Origin: Selaginella tamariscina
Lineage: Eukaryota; Streptophyta; Lycopodiopsida; Selaginellales; Selaginellaceae
Reading direction: 5' to 3'
DNA: 64,000 nt
NCBI GenBank assembly: GCA_003024785.1
Contig: PUQB01000323.1
Span: forward strand, 124,001-188,000
Numbering within the stretch: the stretch's first letter is position 1; each line of letters begins with the position of its first letter. The translations under genes were made by a program, and so were the position numbers. Under the pieces are notes generated by a model, which did no database searches, had not been told where the DNA came from, and saw nothing but the letters and a program-made list of their open reading frames with translations. Shown one piece after another: positions 61,108 to 64,000 of this stretch.

Positions 61108-63275
61108 ATGGACAAGCTGTGGGACGCTAATTCCGTGTTGAAATCGTGCGACCCATACGACGACTATCTCTGTCTCCTCGAAGACGGATACTTAGCCCCC
61201 CATTTCCAGGAGATTGATCTGCAGCAGGAGCACCCGTTCCATGGGTTTCCTGGGAGCCCCCGCGACGGGTTTCACGGGGAGGAGGCAGAGGCAGATTCAC
61301 AGTATGTCATGGTCGAGAGTTCGTGTCTCCTCCAGAGAGTCTGGCGGAGGCGCTCAGACGGATCAGGTTCTGTGGCGGACACGTGCTGATGCAAGTATGG
61401 ATGCCATAAAGAGGCCGACATGGTGTTTCTCTCCACGAAGAACCAGCCGTTTGTAATGAGCAGAACAGAGGCGAGCCTGGTGAGGTACAGGAACGTGTCA
61501 ATCAAGTACACGTTCCCAGCCAAGAAGGGATCACAGGCTCTCCCGGACTCCCCGGACGCGTGTTCATGAAGCAGATGCCGGAGTGGACTCCGAACGTCCA
61601 GTTCTACAGCGGCCGTGAGTTCCTCCGCGTACAGGAGGCCATCAGCTGCAATGTGAAGGGCACCCTGGCTGTGCCCGTCATCGAGCCGTCCTCGAGGAGC
61701 TGTGTTGCTGTTATCGAGCTTGCCATGAGCGAGGAAAGGCTCCAGTATAGCCAAGAAATCGACGACATCTCCAATGCCCTCCAAGTAAAATCTCCCACAT
61801 TTCCTATGTATATATATGTGATACACCAGTTCTCTTGCAGGCCGTGAATCTATCCACTACAATCTTTGTATCTGGGAACAGAACATTAGAGGTACGTAAC
61901 CATTCCTTGACTGTGCGTTCTATAACTCTTGCACGTCAAAACCCAGATACGTGAACACAAACAAGGAGTATGGACGGAGATAGGCGAGGTCTTGTTAAGT
62001 CTATGTAAGACACACCAGTTACCGCTAGCTCAAGTTTGGATACCTCACACAACAGAGAAGCAGTTAAACTGGTGACTAAAGGAGCTCCTTTCTACGGGGA
62101 GAGCGGCTTCCGGAAGGCATGCGAGGAACACGCCTTGCTCAAGGGACAGGGCTTACCAGGCAAGCCTATACTTCAAACGAGCCTGTATTCAGGAGAGATA
62201 TCAAGGAGTTCACCAAGGATGAGTATCCCCTCGGACACTACGCTCGGTTGTTTAATCTCTCTGCTGCTGTTGCTGTGCGGTTCCGGAGCATCCATACGGG
62301 CTGCGATGACTACATATTTGAGTTTTTCTTGCCACTGAACTGCACCACTGAACAACAGCAAAAGTATGTACTCGATTCAATGTCGAGGTCTCTAGGACGG
62401 GTTTCAAGAAGCCTAAGGATAGTGACACCACAGGAACTCGCCGAGGAGGACATACATATGCCCGAGGTTATCAGCAGTTCGGCGTCCAGTGTAATATATC
62501 AGCGAGACAAAGCCCCTAGAACACGCAAGTCTAAGCGTGGGGCCGCGGAGAAGACAGTCTCTCTTAGTGTACTCCAGAAATACTTTACTGGGAGGCTAAA
62601 AGATGCAGCAAAAGACATTGGAGGTAATACAGATTTTATATATATATATATATATAATATATATATATATATATTTACTCATTCTTTGTCTTTGTCAGTA
62701 TGTCCTACAACATTAAAGAGGATATGCAGACAGCATGGAATAGCACGTTGGCCGTCACGAAAACTCAAAAAGATCGACAGACACATTAAGAAGCTGCAGG
62801 GCGTGTTGAGTTCAGTTCAAGGTCTCTCTTCCACCTCTGGGATTGTCAGTGTCGGTGTCGGGGATGTGATCAACTTCTCATCCGGCCACACGACTGCGAT
62901 ATCGCTCCACGGAGAAGTACTGAAGAGCTACAGGGGCTCTTGTTCTTCTTCACACAAGAGCTCCTCGCTGTCGAGCAACGAGCACAGTGTAACATCTCCC
63001 CCTCAGGAGGGCGACAACAACTCGTCGTCGCTCTTCACGGTGAAGGCGACGCACGGGTCGGATACTGTGAGATTCAAGCTCCTTGTTGAACACATGACGT
63101 TTAAGGACTTCCGTGAGGAGGTTGCAAGCAGGTTCAACTTGGAGGAATCTTCGTTTGGACTCAGATACTTGGACGACGACGGAGAGTGGATCTTACTGGA
63201 AAGAAATGAAGATTTAAGGAGTGCATGCAGGCAAGTAACAAGCACAAGATCAAGGTTCTTGTCTCTGCTAACTAG
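61108..63275 (+). CDS. NIN-like protein (NLP) transcription factor: RWP-RK and PB1 domains
   Basis: Exons 61108-61784, 61841-61891, 61947-62623 and 62699-63275, about 660 aa. The N-terminal nitrate-responsive region has CGGHVLMQVWMP, ADMVFLSTKNQPFVMSRTEA, RVFMKQMPEWTPNVQFYSGR and LPLAQVWIP, then YPLGHYARLFNLSAAVAVRF and DDYIFEFFLPLNCTTEQQQK. The RWP-RK domain is KRGAAEKTVSLSVLQKYFTG, RLKDAAKDIGG, CPTTLKRICRQHGIARWPSR. PB1: FTVKATHGSDTVRFKLLVEH, GLRYLDDDGEWILLERNEDL. NLPs are nuclear nitrate-response regulators binding NRE DNA; PB1 mediates pairing. Frame breaks near 61320, 61398, 61537, 62045, 62160 and 63215. After the last, the conserved end HKIKVLVSAN stops at TAG 63273-63275, so the longer frame to 63309 is not the native C-terminus. 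Confidence 0.93.
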
Positions 63276-63790
63276 GTTTGCTTGGATGAACAATAAAAAT
63301 CACTGTTAACTTTAAAGAGTGTAAAAGCTTTGTTTGGATTCTCTTCAGATGTTTGACATTCTTCACTCAATCGTGCCAAAGCAAGCATGAAAACATGAGC
63401 CATATAAAATAAAGTGAACACACCCCACATCCGTTGTCATCCACCGTTGGATGGTCCCGTCCGTAGCTTCCCGGCAGCTGCGCAACGTGGAGCCCTAATA
63501 GTGTTAAAGCTATGGCGAAGCGCGTCTCCCTGCTGACGCTGTGCGTTCTCCAAAGAAGGCTCTGCTACTACTCGGTTACGTCTCTATCAAGCTTGCATTC
63601 TTATTAAAGGTTTCGTATCTCTGCAGATCTTCCCATTTCTTGCGTTTCAATCTATAAAAGTTGCATTTTGAATCGGATTTTCAAGATTTCTAGCCGGCAT
63701 TTGTAGCAAAGCGCCGATTTCTTGACGTTTCGATCCGTAAAGCTTGCATCTTGAATCGAGTTTTCAATCAAGAAGCTGCGGAAGCACGCA
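63276..63790. other. Intergenic / 5' region of the Ca2+-ATPase gene with a local duplication
   Basis: CCACCGTTGGATGG lies at 63440. Two related stretches (63635-63685 and 63717-63770) share ATTTCTTG, CGTTTC, AAGNTTGCAT, TTGAATCG and TTTTCAA in order. A short frame at 63512 (MAKRVSLLTLCVLQRRLCYY) is probably chance. Confidence 0.5.
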
Positions 63791-63799
63791 TTCTGGTGC

Positions 63800-64000
63800 A
63801 AGAATTGGGGGAGGAAGCGTATCCGGCTTGGGGTAAGAACAGTGGAAGAATGCGCCAGGGAGTTTTCAGTGGATTTCTCCAAGGGGCTGTCTTCAGAAGA
63901 CGTGGAACGGAAACGCGGCAAGTACGGATGGAACGAGCTCAAAAAGGAGAGCGGGAAGCCTATCTGGAAGCTTGTGCTTGAGCAGTTCGATGACACTCTG
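63800..64000 (+). CDS. ER-type Ca2+-transporting P2A ATPase, N-terminus only (cut by window end)
   Basis: The frame YPAWGK, then TVEECAREFSVDFSKGLSSE after a one-base correction near 63840, DVERKRGKYGWNELKKESGK and PIWKLVLEQFDDTL matches the cytosolic N-terminus of plant ECA/SERCA pumps, ending just before the first membrane helix. Such pumps load Ca2+ (some also Mn2+) into the endoplasmic reticulum. The start codon is not resolved; QELGEEA precedes the match in the same frame. The rest of the gene lies beyond the window. Confidence 0.85.

Noticed and set aside
62119-63309. Single 396-codon NLP frame including intron translation and the end at 63309
   Set aside because: It reads through the TA-rich intron (62624-62698), and after a frame change its tail replaces the conserved KIKVLVSAN ending at 63275.

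Overview
This window is nuclear DNA of a land plant. Protein-coding genes have canonical GT-AG introns (the aconitase gene has about 22 exons), intergenic DNA is strongly AT-rich, and there are TA, GA and GT/CA microsatellites, a plant-type tRNA-Arg(CCU), teloboxes, an extensin, a NIN-like RWP-RK factor and a pentatricopeptide-repeat gene. Nothing fixes the species. Some aconitase residues made me think of a non-seed lineage, but that is only an impression.

Layout. 1-2.5 kb: an ABCB-type nucleotide-binding-domain remnant and an extensin. 3-21 kb: a repeat-rich AT desert holding two copies of one F-box-like gene (4.3 and 16.5 kb) in a duplicated segment. The second copy of the segment contains a complete DNA transposon (17954-20009) with 25-bp terminal inverted repeats and a 3-bp target duplication, carrying a trihelix/SANT-like ORF joined to a Harbinger-type transposase tail. 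21-26.5 kb: a DUF72-family gene and a small unknown protein. 27.5-30.4 kb: a tandem-repeat block, tRNA-Arg and a land-plant sn-2 type GPAT (cutin/suberin pathway). 31.9-32.2 kb: a compound minisatellite. 32.5-43.4 kb: a putative secreted protein, ATG10 (autophagy E2-like enzyme), an F-box gene and mitochondrial HPPK/DHPS (folate synthesis). 44.5-50.9 kb: aconitase. 51.9-56.8 kb: a complete Ty3/gypsy LTR retrotransposon on the minus strand with very short LTRs of about 0.2 kb. 58-60.6 kb: a PPR gene, divergent from an NLP gene (61.1-63.3 kb). The window ends in the first codons of an ER-type Ca2+-ATPase.

The genes do not form a pathway. Organelle functions recur (HPPK/DHPS, aconitase, probably the PPR protein), but these are ordinary neighbours. 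HPPK/DHPS with aconitase, and PPR with NLP, are head-to-head pairs sharing an intergenic region.

Two window-wide patterns stand out. (1) Almost every conserved gene has one or more single-base frameshifts although homology continues on both sides and splice sites are intact. Aconitase has about ten, and even the tRNA T-loop is one base short. I read this mainly as residual indel error in a long-read assembly; true decay is plausible only for the ABC remnant, the second F-box copy and the transposon ORF. Reading frames below are therefore exon models, not clean ORFs. (2) Complementary GT-rich and AC-rich microsatellites lie a few bases apart again and again, in introns and flanks, and could fold into long hairpins; the cleanest is a 14-bp perfect stem inside a 69-nt ATG10 intron.
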